Below, piece by piece: positions 11,270 through 22,291 of a stretch of DNA of 64,000 bases. Numbering within the stretch: position 1 is the stretch's first letter; the number at the start of each line of letters is the position of its first letter. A model generated the notes under the pieces. The model did not search any database. It was not told the DNA's origin and was given only the letters and a program-made list of their open reading frames with translations. The DNA is from Brachionus manjavacas (Eukaryota; Rotifera; Eurotatoria; Ploima; Brachionidae), in contig JAHQIY010000012.1 of assembly GCA_019054805.1 (NCBI GenBank), positions 2,356,001 to 2,420,000 on the forward strand, written 5' to 3'. The position numbers and the translations under genes were made by a program.

Positions 11270-11460
11270 GAAGGAGTAGTAGTGTAAACTGCAGCTTTGA
11301 GTCAACCAAGCAGAGCTCTAATGAGCTATAGCATTATATCTTCGATTTCAAATCTTCTTGAATGTAAATTCCTAAGTCCCTTCCACAATCTTACTTATTT
11401 AATTATTATTATTATTATTATATTTTATTTATTTGAGGGAAACCCTCAGGCTACTTAGAA
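11270..11460 (-). mobile_element. LINE 3'-end fragments
   Basis: Bases 11270-11335 are the reverse complement of the 3' end of the LINE at 15850-15925: GAGCTCTAATGAGCTATAGC against GCTGTAGCTCATTAGAGCTT, with a GGAGTAGTAGTG tail. Bases 11398-11450 add (ATT)n, TTTATTTATTTGAGG and a GAGGGAAACCCTC hairpin, a second LINE 3' terminus in the same orientation. Confidence 0.6.
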
Positions 11461-11734
11461 TGGAACAAAGTCCTTCTTTTTAGCCTAACGATTATTAAAA
11501 AAGATCAAAAATTGTTTAAATGTGTTTCGAGTAAAAGTCAAAAATAAAATAAAATGATTTAATGTCTGAGAATAAATTGAGTAATTAAATTTTTTTGTTG
11601 CTGTGGCCTATAACAACAACTTAACACTTTACCATCACCATCAATTTTTAATTGTTTTTTTTTTGTATTCATAAAACAAAATAAATTAATAAATAATGTA
11701 AATAAATAATAAATAATAATTTTATTAATATCAT

Positions 11735-12030
11735 TGAAAGTTCACTCACATTAAATGAACTAAATGATATAATTACAGAAAAAATCATTTCTGCTTCAAA
11801 TAAAAGCATTCTTTACTTATCTCATAAAATCTACAAAACCAGTCTTCCCTCGAATATTGTTAATCTGATAAAACAACATAAGAAAGTTAGAAGAATCTTC
11901 TAGAGAACTCGCAGTCAAGCAAAAATTAAGCAACCTTAAATCTGAGTTAAAAGCCTCTCTAAAAATTTCAGAAATAAATTTTGGTTTGATTTTATTGAGA
12001 AGATGGGAAAAAAGACCCAATGACAAGTAG
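11735..12030 (+). pseudogene. LINE ORF2 fragment between EN and RT
   Basis: One frame reads LNELNDIITEKIISASNKSI and NIVNLIKQHKKV. It closely matches LNDIIADKIISA in the LINE copy at 16.6 kb (minus strand). Frameshifts follow after 11885, and RELAVKQKLSNLKSELKASL continues in another frame. The catalytic parts are missing. Confidence 0.6.
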
Positions 12031-13629
12031 GCCTTTTTGGAAAAAATAAGAAAATTTAAATTTTAGATGCAGCCTGCTAAAAATAAAAAAAATCTATCGC
12101 TGTGTTCTTAGAAAAACTGATGTATATAGTCAGTTGTGTACATCATCTATTTATATTTTTAAAGTCGATAAAAATATTTTTGAGCTATAACAAGTCGCGT
12201 TAGCATTGACTATTAGAAAATACATTTTTGTCAATAGAAGTGTGGAATCGTTTGAGGATTAAACCTTGGACTATGAATAGTTTGAGCAGATGCATTTACT
12301 ACTGGAAATTGAATCCTGTAAAAACAGTTCTTGTATTTTTGAAACAAATTCGTTGTTTAAACTTAGGTACAATCTTTATCAATCCATCCGCCATACTGAG
12401 TAATAAAGCATTTTCGCTATGACATATATATATGTATGTAAAACCATTCAACCAAGTCAGAATTTAGACTACCATTTTTACAACCATAATTGGACAACCA
12501 GAGTAAATCTCTAGTATATGTTCAAGAGCTCCTCGTCAATTATTGATTATCATTCTTTTATGATCTCTTATTTAATTTCTCCGAGGCTTTTTTTTGTTTA
12601 TGTGATTTCTTTTCCTTTGATATGTAAACTCGCCAAATATTCAGACTCTTCATAATTAATGCATTCCTCAGACAATTCATGGCCAAATTCACAAACTCAC
12701 TTATTAATAAATTGAACATCTGCCTGGATCAATCTTCCAAATTGACAATTACTCAAAATTTTTGGAATTTTATTCTATGGAAAAAAGCATGTCTTAAACT
12801 TTTCTTTGATTATCTTAGTGGTATATATATTATCTTAATCAGATTAAGATATCTCAAAAATAAATATTTGCGCTTTATTCAATTGAAATAAATTTTTATT
12901 AGAAAAAATAATATTGCAAAGAAATGTGTTTATGTGGACTAAAACTTTTCTATGAACTAAAAAAATTAATAGTTCATCCATTTAACATTTTTACTTCCAA
13001 ATTTTATAAAACATTTAAATAATGCCGACTGGTGTGTTTGAGGTCGGAAAAAGATTTAAAAAATGAATTTAAAGTGTTTTAGGCTTGAAGGATTGTATTT
13101 TTATATTTGAGTACTCGCTCACGCATAATGGGTTTGATGAGAAGTAATCAAAATACAACATTTACATAATTCCTTTTTAAAATTAATTTTTATTTTTCCT
13201 TGTCGAACAACACAGACTGCATTATTTGAAAAAGTTAAGTTTTAATTTGTCTTTTTTACCTATTTCTCCAAAAAATTTATTTTGATTAATTTTGAAACTA
13301 ATAAAATGAATCAGTGCTAATTTAACACAAATTTAAGATAAGTATTTTTCTTGCTGTAACTATAAAAAAATTTTAATATGATTATTTTTCAGAAATAGTT
13401 TTAAATAAATTTCTCACTTTTTAAAAGCTTTTTTCGAAATTGTATGAAATTTTTGTTATAAATTTTTATTAAAAATTATTTTTTAAAATACAATCAATTT
13501 GATAAAAAAAAAATTTTTTTTCACATACACTTTTCATATTTTAGAACAAATAGTAATTGGAATTTTTTTTAGTTTCTTTATGTTAAATATGTTTGCCAGA
13601 ACAATTATGTGAAAAATACAATTAATGCT
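12031..13629. other. Spacer with a possible decayed coding fragment
   Basis: Between about 12205 and 12420 one plus-strand frame is coding-like apart from two stops (YIFVNRSVESFED, FEQMHLLLEIESCKN, SIRHTE), suggesting a dead transposon gene of unknown class. An ORF at 12679-12891 may belong to it. The rest is AT-rich and featureless. Confidence 0.3.
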
Positions 13630-14349
13630 TCACTTATAGCCTACAAGTCTTAATATCATCAAAAACAGATTGATTATATCGACATAGATATTTAAGGCGG
13701 CAAAAATGTAGTCCTCTGGACTAATCGAGTTTTTGTGATTGCCTCCGAGCATTAGCTGCGTGTCAAAAACCAAATAGAGGGAGAATACACCAGCTCCCAA
13801 AGCCGCGTACACTATGTTCAAAATTTGGCTTCTTAAAATCACAGCAATAATTCCGAATACAAACAGAACAATGCCTAATACGAAAAAATAGATTCCATAG
13901 CCAGTGAAATCAATTTTTGTCTGAAAGGCGAATATTGTCAGACCGATCACCACCACACTTGTAATGCCTAGTGCTATAAAAACAGTGTTGATGCTATAGA
14001 CTGCCGAAATGGCACCTACTAATATTGACTCAAAGACTGTAAATACCATTAATAAAATAATGTTTAGGGGAAATTTTCTGCTCACTGATTCACAGCACAC
14101 CAGTACTATCATTATGGCTAATGTGCATCCTAGTGCTACCCACAGGATCCAAAAATTTGAGTGGAAAAATTGCTTCACCGGTTCCAGAAACACAAACAAA
14201 GCTGTTATTGTCACAGTGATCAACAATTGTAAGCTGACAATGCTGTAGACTTTTCGAATGAAAGCATGTCGGATCTTTACATCAGAAAATGAAAATGTTC
14301 CTTCAGTATTGTACGAGTTTGACTGATTTTGCTGGTCCTGATTGAACAT
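13630..14349 (-). CDS. Lifeguard/TMBIM (Bax inhibitor-1 family) protein
   Basis: Seven-transmembrane protein of 239 residues in the BI-1/Lifeguard family, which sits in ER, Golgi or plasma membranes and modulates Ca2+ leak and apoptosis. Hydrophobic segments begin near residues 32, 63, 93, 120, 148, 172 and 210. Diagnostic stretches are IRHAFIRKVYSIVSLQLLIT, the FAFQTKIDFTGYG loop, SLYLVFDTQLMLGG and SPEDYIFAALNIYVDIINLF, which hold the acidic residues proposed to act in pH sensing. The short Gln/Asn-rich N-terminus lacks the long Pro/Gly-rich tail of vertebrate GRINA/FAIM2, though the core is nearer to LFG1-3 than to TMBIM4. Single exon, with stop TGA. Confidence 0.93.
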   Translation of the reverse strand: MFNQDQQNQSNSYNTEGTFSFSDVKIRHAFIRKVYSIVSLQLLITVTITALFVFLEPVKQFFHSNFWILWVALGCTLAIMIVLVCCESVSRKFPLNIILLMVFTVFESILVGAISAVYSINTVFIALGITSVVVIGLTIFAFQTKIDFTGYGIYFFVLGIVLFVFGIIAVILRSQILNIVYAALGAGVFSLYLVFDTQLMLGGNHKNSISPEDYIFAALNIYVDIINLFLMILRLVGYK

Positions 14350-15159
14350 TATCTAAGTGTTGAGTTTATCTTTAGATAATTGAAAACAAATTAGATCAGA
14401 TTTAATTAAATTTATCATAAATGAAATTGAGATAATTTTTTAAAATATATTTAAAAATGGCCAGGTGTATAAATTATCATTTATTATGCGATTGACATTT
14501 ATTTTATTTTTTAGCATTTGTATTGAATTTTCTTTAATTAGTCAAAATCTGAAGGATATTGCGTTCAAAATTTTGTTAATAATATATGTAAAATATACAA
14601 TAAAATGCTAAGATGTTTTAAATCTATAATTTTAATTAGATATTAGAGAACACTGATTTTTTGAATAATTTTCGTGGTCAAAATCAAACTTGTATTTAAG
14701 TCATAAGTTTAACTTAAAGTCATGAATTAAGTTTTTTGGTATCCGCTTGACAAATTTTATTTAGAATAATTAGAATAAATAAATAAATTAGTCAAGAATT
14801 TTTTTTCAAAATAAAAAATAATCAAAATTATTCAACTAATAAAGATAAATTATTCAACAAATTCATAGCTTTTTCATAATCAAAAAATTAATTTGTGTCG
14901 AAATAAAATTTTATGAGATTTTTCGTGATAAACTTATCAAATTTTTTCGAAATTTGCTACTTGACTTGGAGTCACAAATTCAAGTCAGTTTTAAGTTAAA
15001 ATATGAAATCACTCCATGTCGCGGCCAGGAAAAAAAATAGTAAATTTTTCTGGAAACGACATGAGTTTTTGTCCGACAGGAAAAGTGAAAATTAAATTGA
15101 GAAGTGAGGGACACCTGCAGTTATTTGTTATTCTTCGCTCATGTGGTCATTCACATTTG
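14350..15159. other. AT-rich spacer
   Basis: Presumed promoter of the Lifeguard gene at its left end. AAGTC/GACTT words at 14690-14730 and 14955-15000 recall the GACTT repeat family at 19.7 and 33 kb but are weak. Confidence 0.35.
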
Positions 15160-15925
15160 CCTTGTGGATCTGGTCTAAACAGATTTTGCGAAAGCATTCG
15201 ATAGAGTTTCTCATGATAGGATTTTGTATAAACTTAGGTTTTATGGTTATGGTGAACGTATGATTAAATGGATCACATCTTTTTTGAAGGGTAGAACTCA
15301 GAAAGCAGTAATCGGGTAAAACATGGTCAGATTGGATAGATGTGATAAGTGGAGTGCCTCAGGGGTCAGTACTTGGGTCATTACTTTTTAATATTTACAT
15401 TAATGACATGTTAGAAATCATCAAAAATGAATGTGAGGCTTATGCAGATGATACAAAGATTATATCCGTTATTAAGAGTTTCAGCTCGATTCTTAGTCTA
15501 TAATCTGATTTAGACAATCAAGACTTAAATTACCAATGCAAAAAAAAGAAAGATAAGAAGAGATCTAATCAAAATGTTCAAACTAGTGAACAAAATGGAG
15601 ATTGTGAATCTCAGTAAACGTTTAAACTCCAGCTTAAACACTAGACCTGAAAGTAAAAAGTATAATCTTAGAAGAAACTCCAAGAACTTGGTTCGAGAAA
15701 GAGTAAGCGATTGTAGTCAGAGATTTAATTATTTTACAAACAGAGTTGTTAGTGTCTGGAATAAATTGCCGGAGGAAATTGTTGGTGCACTGCACTAGTC
15801 TAACATTTTTAAAGCTAAGATTGACGTTTGGATGACAAAGCAAGATGAATCGACTGCTGTAGCTCATTAGAGCTTTGCTTGGACTAGCTCTGAGTTGCAT
15901 TAATTAATACTACTACTTCTACTAC
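15160..15925 (+). pseudogene. Internally deleted LINE (CTA-tailed family)
   Basis: Reverse transcriptase pieces read TDFAKAFDRVSHDRILYKL, then, after a frameshift near 15319, SGVPQGSVLGSLLFNIYIND and AYADDTKIIS. The catalytic YADD is still visible. From about 15500 the frame jumps to the C-terminal region RRDLIKMFKLVNKME and FNYFTNRVVSVWNKLPEEIV, so the thumb region is deleted. The 3' end holds GTAGCTCATTAGAGC and a CTACTAC-type tail (15905-15925). A non-functional member of a CR1/Jockey-like LINE family. Confidence 0.75.
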
Positions 15926-15944
15926 CTTAAATGTCCTAGAGTCT

Positions 15945-17440
15945 AAAAAGGATCTAATCCAGTTAATCAATTAACGAGGTGGATTCATTTTAATCAATTT
16001 AAAAAGTAAAACTTCATGCCAAACCCTGTCAAAGGCTTTAGAAATATCAAAAAACAGACCACAAATATTTTGTTTCAATTAAATGATTCCACAATTTTTT
16101 GAATTAAAAAGAAAAGATTATCAGAAGTTCGCCGGTGTTTCCTAAATCCAGACTGCTCCTGGATAAGAAATGAATTTTGTTCCAAAAAATTGTATAATCT
16201 TGAATAAACTATTCTTTCCAGTAACTTTCCTAAACAACTCGTTATACTAATTGGTCTATAATATAAAAGATCTTGTAAATTAGAAGCATTTTTTTGAATC
16301 ATAGTAATGTTCAAAGTTTTCCACGCTTTCGGGACTTTACCTTCTCGAAGAGATAAATTAAAAAGTTCTATGATTTCTATTAATGAATTTTTAGGTAAAT
16401 TTTTAGGTGAATTTGGTCAGGTCCTGATGCCTCTTCATTTTTCAATCTTTTTAAAGCCATAATTAATTCATTTAAGCAAATTGGATCATTAAAATCACAC
16501 TGATTATAATTTCTAAAGAATTCAGAGCTAGAGTTTAGTATTAAGATATCGTTTTCAGTTTCAATTAAATTCTGGAAGTTTCTTCTAAATTTCCAATGTT
16601 CAGATTAACAATTAAGGAATGCTTTTTTGTTAGGCAGAAATGATTTTGTCTGCAATTATATCATTTAGTTGATCTATTATGAATGAACTTTCAATGATCT
16701 TAAATATTAGAGGATTTGAAATCTCGCTGAATAATTTCCAGTTTGTTTTCTTGTATCTAATCTTTTTAGCTGTAGATTCATTTTCTAATTGATAGCCCAT
16801 AGAAATAGATGCTTCGATTGGGAAATGGTCTATAGTCATGTCTTGACTATTTAAGACTTTGAAGTCGGTAATTTTGTCAATTAATGAAGAAGAAGCTAAA
16901 AAAAGGTCAAGAATTTCATAGTAATTCTTATTAAAAATATTGAAAGTAGGGCGCTTATCATTGATTACTGAAAAGTCTGACTCATTAATTATTCTATCCA
17001 ACATTTTACCGTTTTCATTTTCCTCTACGCAGCCTGTTTGCTTTGTTCTAGCTTTTAATTTTGTTTTATTTATTTATTTATAAATAACCTCCTTTAAGGA
17101 GAAGTAAAAAATTAAAGATACCAAACACAAAAAAAATATCAGAAATAAAGATTCTTCAAAGTATGCTAAATCATGCACAGAGGACCAAAAAGAAACAAAC
17201 CAAGTTTTAAGAGCTTAAGCTCGGTACAGTTAACAAACAAATAAAATAATTGATGGAATCTGATAAACCGTCGCATCGCTTTGTTCTAGCGTTTAGGTCA
17301 TAACATTTTCAAATTTCAGAGATACAACTTAGCGACTCCCTTATTAACTCGATCTTTACTATTATTTGAGTGTGAATTTTAAAAAAGTTACCGAAGCAAA
17401 GCGATAATCTTGAATAACTTTTCTAATTGATTAACTTAAA
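15945..17440 (-). pseudogene. Second LINE (Jockey/CR1-like), minus strand
   Basis: Read right to left. The endonuclease end has YDLNARTKQTGCVEENENGK once the nested insertion at 17053-17290 is removed, then MLDRIINESDFSVIN and TNWKLFSEISNPLIFKIIES. The RT N-terminal part follows with YRPISITSCLGKLLERIVY and IQEQSGFRKHRRTSDNLFFL, ending near FFDISKAFDRVWHE around 16010-16060. The copy is broken by frameshifts (16380-16620) and lacks the catalytic RT motif and the 3' end. It belongs to the same family as the copy starting at 17512. Confidence 0.75.
17053..17290 (-). mobile_element. Short LINE 3' fragment nested in the LINE above
   Basis: The 13-base word GCTTTGTTCTAGC occurs at 17040-17052 and again at 17278-17290, a target-site duplication of typical LINE length. 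Removing one copy and the insert rejoins the endonuclease frame (YDLNAR to TKQTGC). The insert begins with a T-rich tail and a CCTCC/GGAGG hairpin (17078-17105), so it is a 5'-truncated LINE end on the minus strand. A plus-strand terminus motif AGCTTAAGCTCGGTACAG at 17214-17231 is also inside it. Confidence 0.65.
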
Positions 17441-17511
17441 TGAATCCTTTTAACTCTTTACTGCTAAATCAAGTAAAATTAAAAAAAGAATAATTTGAAA
17501 AAAAAATCAAA

Positions 17512-19680
17512 ATGTCGAAATCTTGGAGCCTGAGAACACATTGTTGCTATATAATGGTTTTAAGTTTAGATCAGAGCAATAGTCAGCCAAAATTTAACGA
17601 ACGGATTAGCCTTAATGAAATGATATTGGCATTAAAAAAGCTAAAGGGAGAAGCAGCTTGCGGACCTGACCTTATCCACAATCTAATGTTAAAGAATCTA
17701 CCTATAAATTCATTAAATGAGATAAAAGATCTTTTCAACCTTAGTCTCAAAGAAGGCACAGTTCCTAAAGCTTGGAAAAGTGCCAATATCACAATGATAC
17801 CTAAAAAATCTTCTCCTACACAAGACCCTTCTAATTATCGACCAATTAGTATTACTAGCTGTCTCGGTAAACTGCTTGAACGTATTATTTTTTCAAGATT
17901 ATATGATTTCTTGGAGAAAAATTCGTTGCTAATCCAGGAACAATCTGGTTTTAGAAAATATCGAAGAACAGCAGATAATTTAGTTTTCCTTATCCAAAAA
18001 GTTGTCGAATCATTTAATAGAAAGAAAAAAGTATGTTGCTTATTTTTTGACATTTCCAAAGCTTTCGACAAGGTTTGGCATGAAGGTATAATCAATAAGC
18101 TTATAAAGATAAATATTCCTGCCTGTTTAATTAATTGGATTAAATCATATCTTAGTTGTAGAACATTTAAGGTAAATATAAATGATCACATTAGTGATGA
18201 ATTCAACATATCTGCTTGCGTTCCTCAAGGATCAGTTATTAGTCCTTTATTATTTAGTATAGTTATTAATGATATTCCTAAAAGAAATAAATCTAATAAT
18301 GAATATTCACAGCAGCGTGACAAAATATAGAAAGACAAAATGTGGAAAACGATTTTTTATTGGATAATATAGAATTTACCCGGAAAAAAAAATGTAGAAA
18401 AAAAATGTAGAATTTACCTGAAAAAAATATGTAGAAAAAAAAACCAGTCTAACTAATTTTATTTCAATTTTTTCTTTGTCAATTAGTAAATTATTTCCTA
18501 AACCTTCTAAAAATGCTTCAATATTCTCCCTTTTTAATCTGTCATTAATCGTAGAATTCTCAAATTAGTCTCAAATATATTATTATAATAATATAATTAA
18601 AATTTTCTATATTTTTTTAAATATAGTACTATTCTATATTTTGGAGAAAATTCTACATTTTGTCTTCCTCCCATATTCACTTCTCTTTGCAGACGATCTT
18701 GTCACTTTTTTTATTTTTATAAAATATGGAAATCTAGAAAGTAAAATGAACAAGTACTTAGTTGAATTAGAAAAGTGGCTTTTCAAGTGGAAAATGAAGA
18801 TTTCGGTAGAAAAATCTTGCTCAATGATTTTTAGTAAAAACAATAAAGAAAATTCAGAGTTTGAGTTAAGGATTTATGGGAATAGAATCGTAAGCTTAAA
18901 AGAAATTAAGTTCTTAGGAATTAAATTCGATTCTAAATTAACCTTTTCGTCAATGAAAGAATAAATTAAAGAACGTTGCAATTCAAGGCTAAATTTAATC
19001 AAAATCTTGTCAAATAAAAAATGGGGCCTAGACTTTAAAACTTTAGGAAATCTTTATAAGTCTTTGATAGGATCTATTCTAGATTATTCTTTTCCTTGTC
19101 TCAACTCTCTTTCAGAAACTAATATAAAAAGGTTAGAAGTAATTCAGAATTCAGCAGTTCGTTCTATACTAAAATTAAGATATGATACTCCTTCCAACAT
19201 ATTAAATCATGAGGCATCGACAAATCTCAAATCTCAAATCGACTTTGATTTGCCTTAGTGTTAATATAAACAGAGAACAAACAGAATTTTAGGAAAATTT
19301 TTAAATGCTTCCAATAGCCATGAAACCAGTATTATTAAAAAAATGAACACAAGTGTTATTCGACCCCATCTTGAGTCTCGGTATGGAACCCATTCTCGAA
19401 CAAAGATATAGATACACTTGAGAGAGTACAGAGAAGAGCAACATGAAGCATTCTAAAGACAAATCAAATCCAAAGACTCTGAATCCTTTCTTAATGATAC
19501 AGATTACAGCTCGGGGAACTCGGAAGTCATGACTTTCAAAAAAATTTTTATCAGTACCTGCTTCATCTGGACCAGTTGAAAGAATTATTTTCTAAATCTG
19601 GTTACATTTACAGAGCACATAGGTCAAAATAAACGGCCTGGAATTTGGAAGCAACTACTTTATTGGTATCAAATATGGAC
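17512..19680 (+). pseudogene. Third LINE: RT and C-terminus, interrupted by a MITE
   Basis: ORF2 of a Jockey/CR1-like LINE. Bases 17512-18310 encode RT motifs PKAWKSANITMIPKK, NYRPISITSCLGKLLE, EQSGFRKYRRTADNL, FFDISKAFDKVWHEG and VPQGSVISPLLFSIVINDI. The frame is then cut by the insertion 18311-18680 and resumes in phase with YSLLFADDLVTFF (catalytic ADD), LGIKFDSKLTF, LYKSLIGSILDYSFP and SAVRSILKLRYDTPSN. Stops appear at 18962 and 19256, and the C-terminal region to about 19680 is badly decayed. The true start codon is not identified and the endonuclease is absent here. Confidence 0.8.
18311..18680. mobile_element. hAT-like MITE inside the LINE RT
   Basis: A 370-base AT-rich insert. ATATTCAC (8 bp) at 18303-18310 is repeated at 18673-18680, the duplication length of hAT elements. 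The ends carry imperfect inverted repeats: GACAAAATATAGAA near 18319 and, on the opposite strand, GACAAAATGTAGAA near 18664. There is no coding capacity. Precise removal restores the LINE reading frame across NNEYS and LLFADD. Confidence 0.75.
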
Positions 19681-19815
19681 TTATTAGGATTATCATTGAC
19701 TTGACTTGACTTGTGACTTAAAAACAAGTCTGAAACAGACATTTGCATATGTCACTTTTTTTCAATAATTTTAATTCAATTGTAAAGAAATTTGAAGTTT
19801 CAAAAAATGTACAGT
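19681..19815. repeat. GACTT-family repeat, partial copy
   Basis: TTGACTTGACTTGACTTGTG and ACAAGTCTGAAACAGACATT lie just beyond the LINE. The junction of LINE and repeat (19550-19810) reappears inverted at 33178-33425. Confidence 0.65.
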
Positions 19816-20197
19816 AATTTGAAGTATTGTTTTAATTCCAGTTTACTGGATATGTCGAAAAACTCAATCTGGAAAAGGATTTTCAGGAACAGATGAATCG
19901 GGATCAACCTGTTTAGACTGTAATTTGTTTTAAGAAATTTAATAATCTTAAATTTAATAAAAAAGATCATTAAAATGGAGTTGGTCAAAAGTCAAAAGTT
20001 GCTTGGTATTTTGAATTGAATTATTTTTTATTAGATAAAAACGCATAATTTCAGTTTTTAGTATATCTTTTAGTTTATCTTTTAATTTTTTGTTAGTAGA
20101 AATTAAGTGCTTATTTCCTGGTTTTTATTTATTGTCTAAAAAATTTCCATATATACCGGCATCCTCAGGAACTGTTGAGCGAGATTTATCTTCTAGT
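19816..20197. other. AT-rich spacer
   Basis: Nothing supportable. Confidence 0.3.
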
Positions 20198-20740
20198 TAC
20201 CGTAAAACCTCGGAAACTATCCCGGGATTATAGAATGTAAATAGCCTTTTAAAATATTTTTTTCTTTAGTCCCATGGGATTAAAAACTTGATAAATTTAC
20301 ACACCCATGAGGTAAATCATTTGACCCGGCCGGAATTGTCAAATATGATTGATGTTTTATTATGAATTTTGATATAGATCGATTTAATTTTTCAAGTCGT
20401 TAAAAAGATGGTTTTAGCGAAGCCTTGAGCATTAATGAATGATATAATTTAATTTTGAATATTAATGGTTTTAATTCTGATGCGGAATTAACACTAGGAG
20501 AGATTGGTAATGCTAGACCAGATGAGAGCGACAAAAATTCTGAAATGGAACCTGAATCAATATTTTTTTATTTTTTTTTAAATTTATTTAAATTGAATAG
20601 TCTCTGTGTTAGCCCAGGCAATTTTTTTTAAAACCCCATTTCCTAAAATAATTTTTTCAATTAAACCCTCGGGTCATTTATTATTTTTTTGGAGTTTTTT
20701 TTTCTGAAGCCCATGGGGTAGTTTCCGAGGTTTTGCGGTA
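20198..20740. mobile_element. TA-flanked MITE (Tc1/mariner-like) with coding-like core
   Basis: Terminal inverted repeats CCGTAAAACCTCGGAAACTA (from 20200) and CCGCAAAACCTCGGAAACTA (minus strand from 20738), 22 of 24 bases alike, each flanked by TA as in Tc1/mariner or pogo insertions. The centre (20460-20565) has a Glu/Asp-rich open stretch, DAELTLGEIGNARPDESDKN, that may be a transposase relic. Bases 20413-20437 are identical to 21662-21686 in the adjacent GH19-like gene. Confidence 0.75.
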
Positions 20741-21643
20741 CATAAAAAAACTGAAAAAATCAATATTCTTTTAAAATTTTTAAAAAACATTAATTGTGAA
20801 ACGTAAACTATCAAATTTAAAAAATTAAGAGGTTCGTAAGTTTTTTTAATTAAAAAAAAATTCAATATCGGATCAGTATCAAAACTTCAGCTTTTTTTTT
20901 ACAATTTAAAGTTAAATAATATATTATTAAATTAAAACTTTCAAAATATTGATAAAAAGACGCTCTTTAAGAACTGTCACAAAAATTGGAATTATTTTTT
21001 ACCTTTCAAAACGCTTTCAATTCAACTTGATTCAAATTTTAATTTTTTTTTGGAAATTTTATGTCACCTTTCTAGGATGTCACGAACACATCTTTTTTTA
21101 AAAAAAAATCCGCAGACTTGCACTTGTGACTTTTAAAAAACTCTGATTCTGACCTTCAAACAAATAATGAAAAAATTACAAAAATAAGTTTTTTTAAAAA
21201 AATTTTTCTAAATTAGAATTTGAAATTGAGTTTTTTTTTCTCTGTTTTGCGTAGATGTTTATTCGATTAATTTGTAAAATTTATTTTTTTACGTAAAAAA
21301 AATTTAAATCAAGAATTCAATACAATTTTACTTTTTAGCAAAATAAACTTCATGCAAATATTTTAGGTAAAGTTTTAATCAAACAAAAATAGAAAATCAT
21401 GGCATCAAAATCGTACAATTTGAACGATGAATAACTCAAAATTTTGCTGAGCTAAAAACGAAAAAAAATTCTAAACTTAATTAGACTAGATAATGATCAA
21501 TATAAAAGTCTAAATTAAAAATGAATAGTTCTGTGCATATCAAAAATTCAAGGAATTTTTAAATGATCAAAAAAATGATCAAAATTTATACCTAAAATTC
21601 TCAAATTTTGAAACCAAAATATTGATCAAGTTTTTTGCCAGAA
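20741..21643. other. AT-rich region upstream of the GH19-like gene
   Basis: No frame. Contains the presumed promoter of the next gene. AG at 21640-21641 (TTTTTTGCCAG) could be a splice acceptor for a 5' exon, but no donor is evident. Confidence 0.35.
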
Positions 21644-22144
21644 ATGATAAGATTAGACGAGTTTAGCGAAGCCTTGAGCATTAATGGCTCATCACAGCAT
21701 CACAATTACTTGGTATTCTTGAAGGCACTGAGAGACGCCCAAATAGAGGACAAAAATGAGGCGGCTATGTTTCTGGCAGTAGTTTTACATGAATCAAATG
21801 GCCTGACTAGCACCAGAACTAGAGATTCTGCTAAAGAAAAAGTGATGACCGAATACTACGGAGTTTATGTGGAGAGAGGATTTTTAAAAATTTTTGGCAT
21901 TGAAAACTACATCGCTGCATCTCAAGCTCTTAAAGAAGACTATGTCAATTTTCCTCACTTAATTGAAAAAGAAAAACATGCTTGGAAAACTAGCAGTTGG
22001 TACTGGAAAACCGAGTGTCAAAGTTATGCTCCTGATGGCTTTGGTCATGTAATTAGATATGGCCTCAGAGCTTTGAATGATCCTAAACGTGACCAAATAT
22101 TCGAAAATGTTTGCACTGCTTTTAATTTAAGTCCTAAATTTTGA
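21644..22144 (+). CDS. GH19 chitinase/lysozyme-like protein
   Basis: 166 residues from the ATG at 21644; upstream in frame there is only a TTG. The layout fits the lysozyme-like fold of glycoside hydrolase family 19, whose members cut chitin or peptidoglycan. An N-terminal helix with FSEALSIN comes first. MFLAVVLHES follows, where GH19 has the catalytic acid in a (Q/L)xxHE(S/T) setting, so Glu50 is the likely acid. Then come RGFLKIFGIENYIAASQAL, matching the GRG(Y/F)(I/L)QLTxxxNY block, and TSSWYWKTE, matching the (W/F)(F/Y)WKT block. The GRG-x-QLT core is degenerate. The product is shorter than plant GH19 (about 240) and near phage or bacterial endolysin size. No signal peptide is seen. Function as an active enzyme is inferred. 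Confidence 0.65.
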   Translation: MIRLDEFSEALSINGSSQHHNYLVFLKALRDAQIEDKNEAAMFLAVVLHESNGLTSTRTRDSAKEKVMTEYYGVYVERGFLKIFGIENYIAASQALKEDYVNFPHLIEKEKHAWKTSSWYWKTECQSYAPDGFGHVIRYGLRALNDPKRDQIFENVCTAFNLSPKF

Positions 22145-22291
22145 CTTTTTATTTTCAAAACAAATTAAAAAAAATTTTAGAATATTTTTTTATTAATTAC
22201 TGCAAGCGTTACACAAACAATTAATTTATCTAATTAGAAAAAAAATAAATAGAATTTTTATTTTTTATTAAAAGTTGTTTTTGATCGAGGC

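Noticed and set aside
14009..14248. Plus-strand ORF across the Lifeguard gene
   Set aside because: Antisense shadow of a well-supported membrane protein gene.
15634..15900. Minus-strand ORF over the LINE at 15 kb
   Set aside because: Antisense of the LINE C-terminal region, whose sense frame matches the other copies.
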